From: Candidatus Latescibacterota bacterium
GTDB taxonomy: Bacteria; Latescibacterota; UBA2968; UBA8231
DNA length: 64,000 bases
Reading direction: 5' to 3'
Assembly: GCA_022820485.1 (NCBI GenBank)
Contig: JAJEFJ010000084.1
Coordinates: 1-64,000, forward strand
Position 1 is the stretch's first letter, and every line of letters starts with the position of its first letter. The notes beneath the pieces are model-generated. The model was not told the origin of the DNA and did not search any database. It saw only the letters and a list, made by a program, of their open reading frames with translations. Below are positions 26,853 through 35,843 of this stretch, in pieces. Position numbers and translations under genes: made by a program.

Positions 26853-27715
26853 AGCTGCACTCGCACTCGGCTCTTTTTCGCCAGAGATTTCTCCAGCGCC
26901 TCCAGCACCGCCACCGGCCCCAGCATGGTCTGCGCGGTCTCGTCGGTTTTGCCCGTGCGGAACATGGCGCAAAAATCGCGGATGCCGCTCAGATACGAGC
27001 TTTCGTCGAATGTGATCGGCTCGTCCATGCGGCCCTTTTCGCCAATGGCGCTCAGATGGAAACCGGGCGCAGCACCCCCCACCAAATTCAGAGTGGCCAC
27101 GCAGCCGTCGCGATAGGTGAGGATGGCCGTATGGTTAGCACCCGCCCCGCGATGGACCTCGGCCCAGCGTATATCCGTGCCGAGCAAGCGCAGCACCATA
27201 TCTACTTGGTGAATGCCATAAAAAAAGACGCCGCCCCACTTCGACTTGATGTCGCAAGAACCAGTGGAGACCACGGCCTGAATGGGGCCGAGTTGGCGCA
27301 TCTTTTTAGCAAAGGCCCGGTACGAAGCCTGTTTGGGCAACGTGGAAAAAGAACAGACCGGCACGCCCAACTCCGCAGCCCGCACCAAAAAGCGCTTCCC
27401 CTCGGCTTGGCGGTAGCAAAACGGCTTGTCGATAAAAAGCGGAATCTTGGCTTCCAGCAACGGCCGGGCCGCTGGCAGGTGCTCCTCGCCGTGGCGGTGA
27501 TCGACCACCACCCCATCGACTTGGCCGATCAACTCTTCAGGCGTGCTGACGATGTGTGGGATTTGACCGGCAGCAGCAGCAGCCTGCGCGTATTGGGCAG
27601 TCTCGCCCCACACGTGGGTCACCCGCACCCCGCGCACCCTTTTTTCGACGTTGAGTACCTTGGCGATGGCAGCCGTGTGGCTGTTTTCCGCCCCGACAAT
27701 GCCGACGTTCAGCAT
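26849..27715 (-). CDS. Gfo/Idh/MocA-family oxidoreductase
   Basis: 288 aa from the ATG at 27715 (GGGAGG 6 nt upstream). N-terminal LNVGIVGAENSHTAAIAKVL Rossmann start, PLFIDKPFC as the Lys-Pro element, and GVFFYGIHQVDMVLRLLG in the C-terminal domain. Somewhat short for the family. Lies between an amidohydrolase upstream (1 nt gap) and the AAA ATPase downstream (4-nt overlap). Substrate unknown; likely a sugar or sugar-acid dehydrogenase. Confidence 0.84.
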   Translation of the reverse strand: MLNVGIVGAENSHTAAIAKVLNVEKRVRGVRVTHVWGETAQYAQAAAAAGQIPHIVSTPEELIGQVDGVVVDHRHGEEHLPAARPLLEAKIPLFIDKPFCYRQAEGKRFLVRAAELGVPVCSFSTLPKQASYRAFAKKMRQLGPIQAVVSTGSCDIKSKWGGVFFYGIHQVDMVLRLLGTDIRWAEVHRGAGANHTAILTYRDGCVATLNLVGGAAPGFHLSAIGEKGRMDEPITFDESSYLSGIRDFCAMFRTGKTDETAQTMLGPVAVLEALEKSLAKKSRVRVQL

Positions 27716-27716
27716 C

Positions 27717-28541
27717 TTATGCCTCCCCAAACGGCCACAGCTTCAATACCGTCTTGCCCAGCACCCACTCCAGATCCTCCGGCGCGATGAACTTCATCTC
27801 GTCACGCACCACCGTCAGGGCCTGATCGTAGCGGGCCTTGGACAGGCACACCGGCCAATCCGTGCCCCACATAATGCGTTGCGGACCAAAAGCCTGATAT
27901 ACTTCCTCGACCATTTCGTGCGTATCGGCCCAAGGATAGCCCTGCTGGGAAATCGACCACGTGTGGCTGATTTTGACGTACACGCGGGGATAGCGAGCCA
28001 TATCCATCAGCAATTGCCGCTCCTCCGGGTTGTCGGGATGGGCGTCGGCCATGTGGTCGATGCAGCAATCCACATCCGGGTAGCGGTCGAGGATCCGCGC
28101 CAAATCCGGCATCCGGGTAGCGCCGGTCAGGATCAACATCGGTATCCCCAAATCCTGGGCGCGGGCGAAAATCGGGTCCATCCCCGGCCCCTTGAACCAA
28201 TCGCCCGCCGCATCCCGCGACGGCGAGAGCCGCATCCCGTGCAGACCGTGTTCCTCGGTCCACATCGACATGTGGTCGGGCGAGGCCGGGTCTTCGGGAT
28301 TGATCCGTCCCACGGCCATGAAGCGGTCGGGATACTTCTTGATGACGTGGGCGACGTAGCTGTTGTCCCAGCGGTAGTGGATGACCTGCACCAGCACGGT
28401 CTTTTCTACGCCGTTGGCGTCCATCAGCGCCAGTAGGTCTTCCGCGGTGTGGTCTTCGGCGGGCGGATTGGGGTTTTCCGCTGGCCAAGGAAAGGCCGGA
28501 TCGTTGATCCATACATGTACGTGAGGGTCGATAATGCGCAT
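27717..28541 (-). CDS. Amidohydrolase family 2 protein (lactonase-like)
   Basis: 274 aa TIM barrel. MRIIDPHVHVWINDP supplies the N-terminal HxH, then CCIDHMADAHPD, and MWGTDWPVCL (catalytic Asp) near the C-terminus. These are the marks of the amidohydrolase-2 branch that includes 2-pyrone-4,6-dicarboxylate lactonase and L-fuconolactonase, so lactone hydrolysis in a sugar-acid route is likely. First gene of the operon that runs down to DUF4380 at 22988. Confidence 0.85.
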   Translation of the reverse strand: MRIIDPHVHVWINDPAFPWPAENPNPPAEDHTAEDLLALMDANGVEKTVLVQVIHYRWDNSYVAHVIKKYPDRFMAVGRINPEDPASPDHMSMWTEEHGLHGMRLSPSRDAAGDWFKGPGMDPIFARAQDLGIPMLILTGATRMPDLARILDRYPDVDCCIDHMADAHPDNPEERQLLMDMARYPRVYVKISHTWSISQQGYPWADTHEMVEEVYQAFGPQRIMWGTDWPVCLSKARYDQALTVVRDEMKFIAPEDLEWVLGKTVLKLWPFGEA

Positions 28542-28674
28542 TGAGCATCCTTTCTGCTAAGTGTCGGCGCGATAACATGCAAAAAAGGCCTGCCCGCGTC
28601 CAGCACGCCGCCGCTTGCGAGGCCGCGTCCACCCACCTAGATTGACCGGCACCTTTTCCCACAGGAGACCTGTC

Positions 28675-30243
28675 TTGTTCGACTTGATCATTCGCAACGG
28701 CACCATCATCGACGGCACCCGCGCCGACCGCTATCCCGCGGACATCGGCCTCCGCGCCGACCGCATTGCGGCCATCGGCGACCTCGGCGACACTGAATCA
28801 CGGCACAGCATCGACGCCCAAGGCAAAATCGTCGCCCCAGGCTTTGTCGATGTCCACAACCACTCCGACGGCTGGCTCTTGCAAAAGCCCAACTTCCTCC
28901 CCAAGACCCTCCAAGGCTTTACCACCGAAGTCCTCATGGCCGACGGCATCTCCTACGCCCCAGTTGACGCCACCACCCGCGCCCATTGGCTCTACTATAT
29001 GCGCGCCCTCAACGGCCTGATGCAAAGCCACTACTCAGGCTGGGAGAGCCTCGCCGATTACATGCAATTACTCGACGGCCGCACCGCGCAAAACACCATC
29101 ACCCACCTCCCCTACGCCCACCTACGGGCTATGGCCTGTGGCTGGGACCGCCGCGTCCCCGACGACGTGCAGATGGAAGAGATTCTCGCCGGGGTCGAGC
29201 GCGGCATGGCCGAAGGCGCAGTCGGCATTTCAACCGGACTGGACTATATCGCCGAATGCTTTGCCACCACCGACGAACTCGTCGAAGCCTGCACCGCCAT
29301 GGCAGCCCAACAGGGCCTCTACGCCACCCACGTGCGCTACAAAAAGGGCACTCTCGCCGGCGTGCAGGAGGCCGTCGAAATCGGTCGCCGCGCCGGTGTC
29401 CCGGTTCACATTTCCCACTTCAAGGGCACCTCCCCCCAGCAAATCGACGAATTACTATCGTACGTCGATCAAGTCGCGGTCAACGAGGTGGACTTTAGCT
29501 TCGACGTGTACCCGTACCTGCCCGGCTCGACCATGCTCAACTTCATGTTGCCCTATGAGGTGTGGGAGGACGGTCCGTTGGGCGTCTTGCCCAAACTCAA
29601 CGATCCCACGATCCGCCGCCGCTTCGCCCGCGTCCTCGACCGCTACGCCAACCCCCTCGACCGGATGACCATTGCCTGGCTGCCCGGACGAGACAACGCC
29701 CGCTTTATCGGCCGCACTATAGACGAATACGTCCAACAGGCCGACGCACCCCCGACCGACGCGCTCTGCGACCTGCTGATTGAGGAAAACTTGGCGGTCC
29801 TCCTCGTCTTCCACCACGGCGACGACGCCCTAGTGCATCCCTTTCTGTCGCACGAAAAATACATGCTGGGTAGCGATGGGATTTACTTCCCCGACGGCGC
29901 GGTTCACCCGCGTTTATACGGATCGGCCGCGCGCCTGTTGGGACCTTGCGTACGCGACCACAAGCTCTTCTCGCTCGAAGACGCGGTGTACAAGCTGAGC
30001 GCCCACCCGGCATCGCGGTTTGGTCTGACGCAACGGGGTCAAATATCCGAAGGATTCTACGCGGACATAGTCGTCTTTGACGCGGAAGCGGTTGAGGACC
30101 AAGCCACCTACGCCGATCCCCATCAGTACTCGATCGGCGTCGAGCACGTCCTCGTCAACGGGATTCCCATCGTCCGCAACGGATGTGCGGCCGATGACTT
30201 GGGGCCAACTTGGCCGGGCCGCTACTTAAAGTTCAAAGCCTGA
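28675..30243 (+). CDS. N-acyl-D-amino-acid deacylase/dihydroorotase-like amidohydrolase
   Basis: 522 aa from the TTG at 28675, supported by AGGAG 8 nt upstream and by the family start LFDLIIRNGTIIDGTRADRY. Composite beta-sandwich/TIM-barrel amidohydrolase: GFVDVHNHSDGWLL (HxH), GAVGISTGLDY (D-aminoacylase-like), HVRYKKGTLAGV, VHISHFKG and MLGSDGIYFP (catalytic Asp). Hydrolyses N-acyl-D-amino acids or related amides. Divergent from the amidohydrolase-2 operon. Ends head-to-tail with the gene at 30244 with no spacer. Confidence 0.88.
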   Translation: MFDLIIRNGTIIDGTRADRYPADIGLRADRIAAIGDLGDTESRHSIDAQGKIVAPGFVDVHNHSDGWLLQKPNFLPKTLQGFTTEVLMADGISYAPVDATTRAHWLYYMRALNGLMQSHYSGWESLADYMQLLDGRTAQNTITHLPYAHLRAMACGWDRRVPDDVQMEEILAGVERGMAEGAVGISTGLDYIAECFATTDELVEACTAMAAQQGLYATHVRYKKGTLAGVQEAVEIGRRAGVPVHISHFKGTSPQQIDELLSYVDQVAVNEVDFSFDVYPYLPGSTMLNFMLPYEVWEDGPLGVLPKLNDPTIRRRFARVLDRYANPLDRMTIAWLPGRDNARFIGRTIDEYVQQADAPPTDALCDLLIEENLAVLLVFHHGDDALVHPFLSHEKYMLGSDGIYFPDGAVHPRLYGSAARLLGPCVRDHKLFSLEDAVYKLSAHPASRFGLTQRGQISEGFYADIVVFDAEAVEDQATYADPHQYSIGVEHVLVNGIPIVRNGCAADDLGPTWPGRYLKFKA

Positions 30244-30615
30244 TTAGTACTTACTCATCTGCCCGCCGTTCCAACACTCGGCTGTCTCGCCCTTGGGGTT
30301 GAGCAGCGTGGCCGAGCGCTCGCCCAGCTTGACCCACACCTTCTTACCAACGTAGATCCAACACCAAGAGCAATGCTCTTTGGGATCGAGCAACCAAACG
30401 GTCCCGTCTGGCAACCGCACCAACAAGTGCCCCTCGGCAAAACGGCGCATCAGATGCGCTTCCACATAGCCCCCCTCGGCCAAAAGCTGCGCGGCTTTGG
30501 GCGAGGGATCCGGGGATGTAGCCGGTGCGGCGATCAGTGCACACCCCCCGATTAACACGGCGCAGACGACCGTCCAGTGTATCTTACGCATTGTACTAAG
30601 CGCCGACATGCACAT
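30244..30615 (-). CDS. Small predicted lipoprotein, hypothetical
   Basis: 123 aa if begun at the ATG overlapping the P450 stop region; an inner ATG at 30591 gives a cleaner signal peptide MRKIHWTVVCAVLIGGC with a lipobox-like LIGG-C. The mature part has EHCSWCWIYVGKKVWVKLG and ends AECWNGGQMSKY, with Cys residues that may pair. No family recognised. It directly follows the P450 gene and is probably co-transcribed. Confidence 0.6.
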   Translation of the reverse strand: MCMSALSTMRKIHWTVVCAVLIGGCALIAAPATSPDPSPKAAQLLAEGGYVEAHLMRRFAEGHLLVRLPDGTVWLLDPKEHCSWCWIYVGKKVWVKLGERSATLLNPKGETAECWNGGQMSKY

Positions 30616-31887
30616 TCACCCGCCTGCTCCCGCCTCCACCTCGACCCAGAGTTCCTCTACTCCACGCAAGCTGATTTGCTCCCGGCGCTTCGGCTCGCCC
30701 GCCAAGCGCAGCGCCCGAAACCGCCGCAGAATGGTTTTGAACGCAATGCGGCCTTCCATCTCGGCCAACGACGCGCCCAAGCAGTAGTGGATGCCGCGCC
30801 CGAATGAGAGGTGGCTGGTCCCCTTGCGGCCAATGTCCAGCACATCCGGCTGCTCAAAAACTGCTGGGTCGCGGTTGGCCGCGCCGATCAAGGAAATGAC
30901 CAGTTGCCCGGCGCGAATGTGCTTGCCACCAATCTCCACATCTTGACTCACGACCCGCCCGTCGAGCTGGACTGGAGGGTCGTAGCGCAAAAGTTCCTTG
31001 ACGGCTGAATTCAGCAAGTCCGGGTTGTGCCGCAGGCGTTGCAGTTGATCTGGATTCGACAGCAGCGCCAACATGCCGTTGCCGATCAGGTTCCGAGTCG
31101 TTTCGTTCCCGGCAACCAGCAACAGCATTAGCGTCTTGATGAGTTCGTCGTGCGTCAACTTGCTGCCTTCCTCTTCAGCGGCTAGCAGGACGCTGATTAG
31201 GTCGTCCCTCGGCTCCTGTCGCCGCACGGCGATGATGGCCTCAAAGTACTCGGTTAATTCTTCCGTGGCGCGTCCAACGCGCTCGATTGCGTCTTCAGGC
31301 AAAAACGGTTCAACGCTGAGCGCGAGGTCATTGGACCAGTCCTTGAAGCGGTCCATGTCTTTGGGCGGGACGCCCATCATGTCGGCGATGATCGTAATCG
31401 GCAACGGGTACGCTAAAGCGGCAATCAGATCGAAGCAGCGCTGGCCGGCGACCGCGTCGAGCAACTGTTTGGCGGTCCGTTCTACTCTAAAGCGCAGCTT
31501 TTCAATGGCGCGTGGCGCGAACGCCGGCGAGACGAGTGCCCGCAGGCGCGTGTGCTCGGGCGGATCTTGGTGCAGCATACTGATGAGGCCGGTCTGTTCG
31601 CGCACCACGCTGGGGATGGCATTGGAGAATCGGGCGTGGTCCCGCAACACCGCGTCGCAGTCTTTGTAGCGCGTCAACGCCCACCCGTCCAACAGCCGCA
31701 TCCGATGCACGGGATCCTGCTGCCGCATCTGGGCGTACTTTGGATATGGGTCCGCTAGGATCTCGGCTGAGCCGGGATGGTAGGCAACCCCCGATTCGAG
31801 CCGCTCCCGCGCCAGCAACGCCTTAACTGCGATCGGCTCTACGGCCTTGCGTGCGAGTTTGGCGAGACGCCCAATCGGACCGCTCAT
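30616..31887 (-). CDS. Cytochrome P450
   Basis: 423 aa soluble bacterial P450. I-helix VAGNETTRNLIGNG (oxygen activation), K-helix Glu-x-x-Arg in KELLRYDPP, and the heme-thiolate loop LSFGRGIHYCLGASLAEME (Cys about residue 366). Monooxygenase needing ferredoxin and ferredoxin reductase, neither of which is encoded nearby. Substrate unknown. N-terminus lacks a membrane anchor, as expected in bacteria. Confidence 0.93.
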   Translation of the reverse strand: MSGPIGRLAKLARKAVEPIAVKALLARERLESGVAYHPGSAEILADPYPKYAQMRQQDPVHRMRLLDGWALTRYKDCDAVLRDHARFSNAIPSVVREQTGLISMLHQDPPEHTRLRALVSPAFAPRAIEKLRFRVERTAKQLLDAVAGQRCFDLIAALAYPLPITIIADMMGVPPKDMDRFKDWSNDLALSVEPFLPEDAIERVGRATEELTEYFEAIIAVRRQEPRDDLISVLLAAEEEGSKLTHDELIKTLMLLLVAGNETTRNLIGNGMLALLSNPDQLQRLRHNPDLLNSAVKELLRYDPPVQLDGRVVSQDVEIGGKHIRAGQLVISLIGAANRDPAVFEQPDVLDIGRKGTSHLSFGRGIHYCLGASLAEMEGRIAFKTILRRFRALRLAGEPKRREQISLRGVEELWVEVEAGAGG

Positions 31888-32064
31888 ATAGCAATCCTAC
31901 ACGATTGAACGATTTGAACTGAGGATCGTCTCATTTCTATTCTGCGTCCATCTGCGTCCATCTGCGGATCATCCATGCGTTCTCCTCTTGCTTGGGCTTG
32001 ACGCTGTTTTGTACTCTCGTCGATATTGAGTACGCTAACGCCGACAATCAAAATTACCGTGGGA
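31888..32064. other. Non-coding gap between P450 and IS element
   Basis: No credible gene. Holds a short tandem repeat (TGCGTCCATC twice near 31946-31965) and, at 31996-32010, a 15-bp word GCTTGACGCTGTTTT that recurs at 39276-39290 on the far side of the accessory block. Confidence 0.5.
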
Positions 32065-32085
32065 CTGACGGCTTTAGCCGTTCAG
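32065..32085 (+). repeat. Left-end hairpin of the IS605 element
   Basis: Arms CTGACGGC and GCCGTTCAG around TTTA, with one bulged base, about 110 nt upstream of tnpA. Twin of the right-end hairpin. Confidence 0.7.
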
Positions 32086-32109
32086 GGGGATAGGTGTGGC
32101 CTTCTTGAC

Positions 32110-32140
32110 GGGACCAGAACGCACCAGGCGTTCTGGTCCC
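32110..32140. other. Perfect 13-bp hairpin in tnpA leader
   Basis: GGGACCAGAACGC and GCGTTCTGGTCCC around a 5-nt loop, 58 nt before the tnpA start. IS200-type elements use leader hairpins to block readthrough and translation of tnpA; that role is inferred here. Confidence 0.6.
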
Positions 32141-32197
32141 CTGAGAGCAGGACAATAGATAGTTGGCAGCAAACAAAGCTATCGCTCTACTTACTGT

Positions 32198-32593
32198 ATG
32201 GAAAACAAACGAAAATCCGCAGGGTGCATGCACTCGCTGCAATACCACTTGATGTGGTGTCCCAAGTTCCGTCGCTCCGTACTTGAAGGCGAGGTAGCCA
32301 ACAGCCTCGACGAGCTGTTGCATGCCAAGGCCGAGGCACTGGGCGTAGAAATTCTCTCGCTGGCTATCCGTCCCGATCACGTGCATTTGTTTGTCACGGG
32401 TACACCAACGATAGCCGTCAACCAACTGGTCAGACACTTCAAGGGCTTCACGGCGCACGAACTGCGAGCTCGATACCCGCATCTCAAGTCGCGCCTGCCG
32501 TCGATGTGGAGCCGCAGCTACTACGCAGGCACCACAGGGCAGGTCAGTGACGGGGTGGTGCGTCGGTACATTGAAGCACAGAAAGGCGTCTAG
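32198..32593 (+). CDS. tnpA: IS200/IS605 transposase TnpA (HUH Y1)
   Basis: 131 aa, normal size. HUH motif in IRPDHVHLFV and the catalytic tyrosine in the C-terminal helix region (SRSYYAGTTGQVSDGVVRRYIEAQ). SLQYHLMWCPKFRRSVL is the family opening. Cuts and joins single-stranded DNA at the end hairpins, without target duplication. tnpB begins at the next base after its stop. Confidence 0.93.
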   Translation: MENKRKSAGCMHSLQYHLMWCPKFRRSVLEGEVANSLDELLHAKAEALGVEILSLAIRPDHVHLFVTGTPTIAVNQLVRHFKGFTAHELRARYPHLKSRLPSMWSRSYYAGTTGQVSDGVVRRYIEAQKGV

Positions 32594-33760
32594 ATGCAGC
32601 GCACATATCCATATCGACTGTACCCCAGCCGCGAGCAGCAAGATGCGCTCAACGTCGTCCTGCGTCAGTCTTGCTTGCTGTATAACGAGGCATTGGAGCA
32701 TCGTCGGCATGTGTATAAAACGGCCGGGGTATCGGTGTCTTACGTAGACCAGTGGGATCGCTTCCGCGAGGATCGTAAGGCCCGCTTGGAAGATTTTGGC
32801 TTGCTCAACGCCACCGCGGTCCAGCAGCTTCTCCGTCGCCTCGACAAGACCTTCACTGCATTCTTCCGTCGCGTTAAGGCGGGCGAGACGCCAGGGTTTC
32901 CGCGGTTCAAGCCTGCACAGCGGTTCCGTTCTATCGAGTACCGTCACGGCGACGGCTGCAAGCTGACAGGTGACCAACTGCACATCCAACACGTCGGCAA
33001 CATCCCCGTCAAGCAGCACCGCGCTGTCCCGGAAGGCTGCCTCAAGCACGTCGTCATCAGCCGCAAGGCAGGCAATCGCTGGTTCGTCAGCTTTCAAGGC
33101 GACGATGGTGAAGTGGCACCCGCACCCAAGGGCGGCAAAGCTATCGGCGTGGACATGGGTCTGTCGAGCCTGCTGGCCTTCTCGGATGGGATGCTGATTG
33201 ACAACCCGCGTTGGCTGCGTCGGTCGCTGGCTAAGCTCAGATGTGCTCAACGGGCTTTGGCTCGCAAGACGCGCTTTAGTTCGCGCTGGTGGCAATGCAA
33301 AAGGCGCGTCGAAGCACTGCACTGGAAGATCGCCAATCAGCGACGGGACTTCCTGCATCGCCTCACCTTCCGCATGACGGAAGAATTTGCACTCATCGCC
33401 GTAGAAGATGTATCGCCGCGTTTTATGCTCGCCAACCGACACCTCGCGCTGTCGGCTTCCGATGCTAGCTGGACGCTGTTCCGCTCGATGCTTGACTACA
33501 AGGCTGAAAGGGCTGGTAGTATCATCGTCGAAGTGGATGCCCGGCACACGTCGCAAGCCTGCTCGGGCTGCGGGCGCGTAGAAAAGAAGCCGCTGTCGCA
33601 ACGGTGGCACTCCTGCGGTTGTGGCGTCGAACTCAACCGAGATGTCAACGCCGCAGTGAATGTTCTAAACAAGGCCCGATGCGGGCCTACGGGGCCTAAC
33701 GTGGACGCTGTTAGGTCGTGCGTGCCCCGTCAAAAAGCTGACTGCTTTAGCTGTCAGTAG
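32594..33760 (+). CDS. tnpB: RNA-guided nuclease TnpB
   Basis: 388 aa. N-terminal HTH (OrfB) domain YPYRLYPSREQQDALN, then RuvC: first Asp in AIGVDMGLSSLLAF (about 190), Glu in IAVEDVS (about 275) and last Asp in ELNRDVNAAVNVL (about 349). Zinc finger CSGCG...CGCG lies between. All three catalytic residues are present, so it may be active. TnpB cuts DNA at the donor joint guided by omega-RNA. The RE hairpin lies over its 3' end. Confidence 0.93.
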   Translation: MQRTYPYRLYPSREQQDALNVVLRQSCLLYNEALEHRRHVYKTAGVSVSYVDQWDRFREDRKARLEDFGLLNATAVQQLLRRLDKTFTAFFRRVKAGETPGFPRFKPAQRFRSIEYRHGDGCKLTGDQLHIQHVGNIPVKQHRAVPEGCLKHVVISRKAGNRWFVSFQGDDGEVAPAPKGGKAIGVDMGLSSLLAFSDGMLIDNPRWLRRSLAKLRCAQRALARKTRFSSRWWQCKRRVEALHWKIANQRRDFLHRLTFRMTEEFALIAVEDVSPRFMLANRHLALSASDASWTLFRSMLDYKAERAGSIIVEVDARHTSQACSGCGRVEKKPLSQRWHSCGCGVELNRDVNAAVNVLNKARCGPTGPNVDAVRSCVPRQKADCFSCQ

Positions 33761-33770
33761 CTTACTAAGA
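33600..33770 (+). ncRNA. Candidate omega-RNA (tnpB 3' end/right end)
   Basis: In IS605 elements the TnpB guide RNA is made from the 3' end of tnpB through the right end, with the guide taken from flanking DNA. Here that would be roughly the last 160 nt of tnpB plus the RE hairpin, with a guide beginning near 33766. Position inferred from family rules, not from a visible promoter. Confidence 0.4.
33738..33757 (+). repeat. Right-end hairpin of the IS605 element
   Basis: Arms CTGACTGC and GCTGTCAG around TTTA; overlaps the last codons of tnpB. Confidence 0.7.
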
Positions 33771-33860
33771 TAATACGAGGACCCAGCCAGCCCTACCAAA
33801 GCCATCGCACAACTCTGCGCTGAAGTGGCCGCAAGCAGATCAAAAGCCAAGGAGACAGCC

Positions 33861-35408
33861 ATGAGAAAACGCAGACTGCCCATCGGCATTCAGACCTTCC
33901 GCAAAATTCGGCAAGAGGACTGCTACTACGTCGATAAGACCGGCTACATCGGTCGGCTGCTCGACGAGGGTACACACTACTTCCTGTCGCGCCCACGTCG
34001 CTTCGGTAAGAGCCTGTTTTTAGATACCTTGAAAGAATTGTTCGAGGGCAACGAGCCGCTGTTTGAGGGACTGTACATTCACGACCGTTGGGATTGGTCA
34101 ATTCGCCATCCGGTGCTGCGCCTCAGCTTTGGCAGCGGCAACTTCAAAGAACCCGATTACTTAGAGGCCACGCTCATGGAGCAACTCGCCGCGGCCGAAC
34201 GCCGGGCGGGGATTGTCTCCGAGTACGCCACGGCACCCGGCCGTTTTGCCTTTCTGCTAGAGGCCCTACACGACCAAGCCGGGCAGCCGGTCGCCGTGCT
34301 AATCGACGAATACGACAAGCCGATTTTAGATGCGCTGGAGCTGCCGGAAGTAGCCCGCGCCAACCGCGACTTTCTGCGCGGCCTCTACGCGGTCATCAAG
34401 GACTGCGATGCCCACGTCCGCTTCACGTTCATCACCGGCGTGAGCAAATTCTCCAAGGTCAGCCTGTTTTCTGGCCTCAACAACCTCACCGATATCACCC
34501 TCGAACCGTCCTACTCGGCCCTCTGCGGCTACACCGACGCCGATCTAGACGCCGTATTCGCGCCGGAACTGCCCGGCTTGGATCGGGACCAGATTCGCGA
34601 TTAGTACAGCGGCTATAGTTGGCTCGGCGACGAGAAGGTGTACAATCCCTTCGACATCCTCCTGCTGTTTCGCCGCCGCCGCTTCGCCGCCTATTGGTTT
34701 GAGACCGGCACCCCCACGTTCCTAGTCGAAACACTGTTCAAGCGCCGCGTCAGTTCCTTAGAACTCGGGGCGATGGAGGGCAGCGACGAACTGCTATCGA
34801 CCTTTGATGTCGATGACATCGCCACCGAGGCCCTGCTGTTCCAGACTGGCTACCTGACGATAACCGACGAGGAGGACTTGGGTGGCGAGCCGGTCTATCG
34901 CTTGGACTATCCCAACCGCGAGGTGCGCCAGAGCCTCAACGAGAGCCTGCTGCGCTACTTGGTGCGGGATGCGACGCGCCACAGGGTTAATAGCACGCAG
35001 CTATATAGGCTATTAGAAGCCAACGACTTCGCCGGGCTGGAGACGCTGTTTCACGCCTTTTTCGCTAGCATTCCCTACGAATGGTACACCAACAACGACA
35101 TCGCCCGCTACGAGGGCTACTACGCCAGCGTGTTCTACTCCTATTTCGCGGGGCTGGGGTTGAACATCACGGTAGAGGACAGCAGTAGCCACGGACGCTT
35201 GGACATGGCGGTTCTGTTCAACAACCACGTCTATCTGTTCGAGTTCAAGGTCGTCGAACTGGCGTCAGCGGGTGCGGCGATGGCGCAGTTGCAGGAGCGG
35301 CGCTACGCGGATAAGTACCGCGCCTTGGAGCAGCCGATTCACCTGATTGGCGTGGAGTTTAGCAAGGACGAGCGCAATATCACGGCGTTTGACGTGGAGC
35401 GGGCGTGA
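33861..35408 (+). pseudogene. AAA-ATPase-like / PD-(D/E)XK nuclease family protein, interrupted by one TAG
   Basis: One frame from the ATG at 33861 (AAGGAG upstream) to 35408, broken by a single TAG at 34602-34604. N-terminal part (247 aa) is the AAA-ATPase_like domain: RKIRQEDCYYVDKTGYIGRL, LSRPRRFGKSLFLDTL (P-loop) and VLIDEYDKPILDAL (Walker B). The C-terminal part (from YSGYSWLGDEKVYNPFDIL) ends in the PDDEXK_9 nuclease domain with GRLDMAVLFNNHVYLFEFKVVE. Family members read RDWYNGYSW at the break, so TAG replaces a conserved TGG. Without suppression only the ATPase half is made. Such genes are abundant and often multicopy in some phyla; function unknown. Confidence 0.88.
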
Positions 35409-35600
35409 CTACGGACCGGCTGAAATGCGACCATCGGCAGGCCAGAATACGTCGGTAAGCGGCAGCAGATCAATCCGTTTGTGTAAGGCTATGCCACTGG
35501 CTTGACGACGAGTGCGCGGCCTATAACTTCAATGCTATAAGAGATTCTTCACTTCAGGGCCGGACATCTGGCCGAATTTTTACCCTGATAGGTCATAGGT

Positions 35601-35843
35601 TTGACGACGATCAACGTAACTAAAGCACGTCCTGAGCTCTACAAGCTCCTAGAGCAAGTGGCCGAAGGCGGAGAACCTATTCGCATCCATAGCAAGCGAG
35701 GGTCAGCGATGCTCATCGCCGAGGACGATTGGCGGTCGATTCAGGAGACGCTGCATCTGCTCTCCATTCCTAAAATGCGTGAATCTATCATCGAGGGCCT
35801 GAAAACGCCCGTAGAGGAGTGTGCCGAGGAACTCGACTGGTGA
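35601..35843 (+). CDS. yefM: YefM/Phd-family antitoxin
   Basis: 80 aa, TTG start. The N-terminal MTTINVTKARPELYKLLEQVAEGGEPIRI and AMLIAEDDWRSIQETLHLLS follow the Phd/YefM DNA-binding fold and the toxin-wrapping helix. It represses its own operon and neutralises the YoeB toxin encoded next; the toxin's GTG overlaps its stop codon. Confidence 0.9.
   Translation: MTTINVTKARPELYKLLEQVAEGGEPIRIHSKRGSAMLIAEDDWRSIQETLHLLSIPKMRESIIEGLKTPVEECAEELDW

Larger units (their letters stand above)
32058..33770 (+). mobile_element. IS200/IS605-family element with tnpA and tnpB
   Basis: Complete-looking element. The left end has an imperfect hairpin with TTTA loop (32065-32085, arms CTGACGGC / GCCGTTCAG) and the right end a matching one (33738-33757, arms CTGACTGC / GCTGTCAG, also TTTA loop), the subterminal palindromes TnpA recognises. 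TTAC precedes the left hairpin (32054-32057) and could be the target tetranucleotide; another TTAC follows the right hairpin (33762-33765). No terminal inverted repeat or target duplication, as expected. Exact ends are estimates. Confidence 0.82.

Noticed and set aside
27802-28662. Minus-strand frame over the amidohydrolase
   Set aside because: Shadow frame in GC-rich DNA with an Arg/Pro/Gly-rich product.
32054-33610. Long minus-strand frame (about 518 codons) opposite tnpA/tnpB
   Set aside because: It is the antisense of two well-supported transposon genes and has no recognisable domain.
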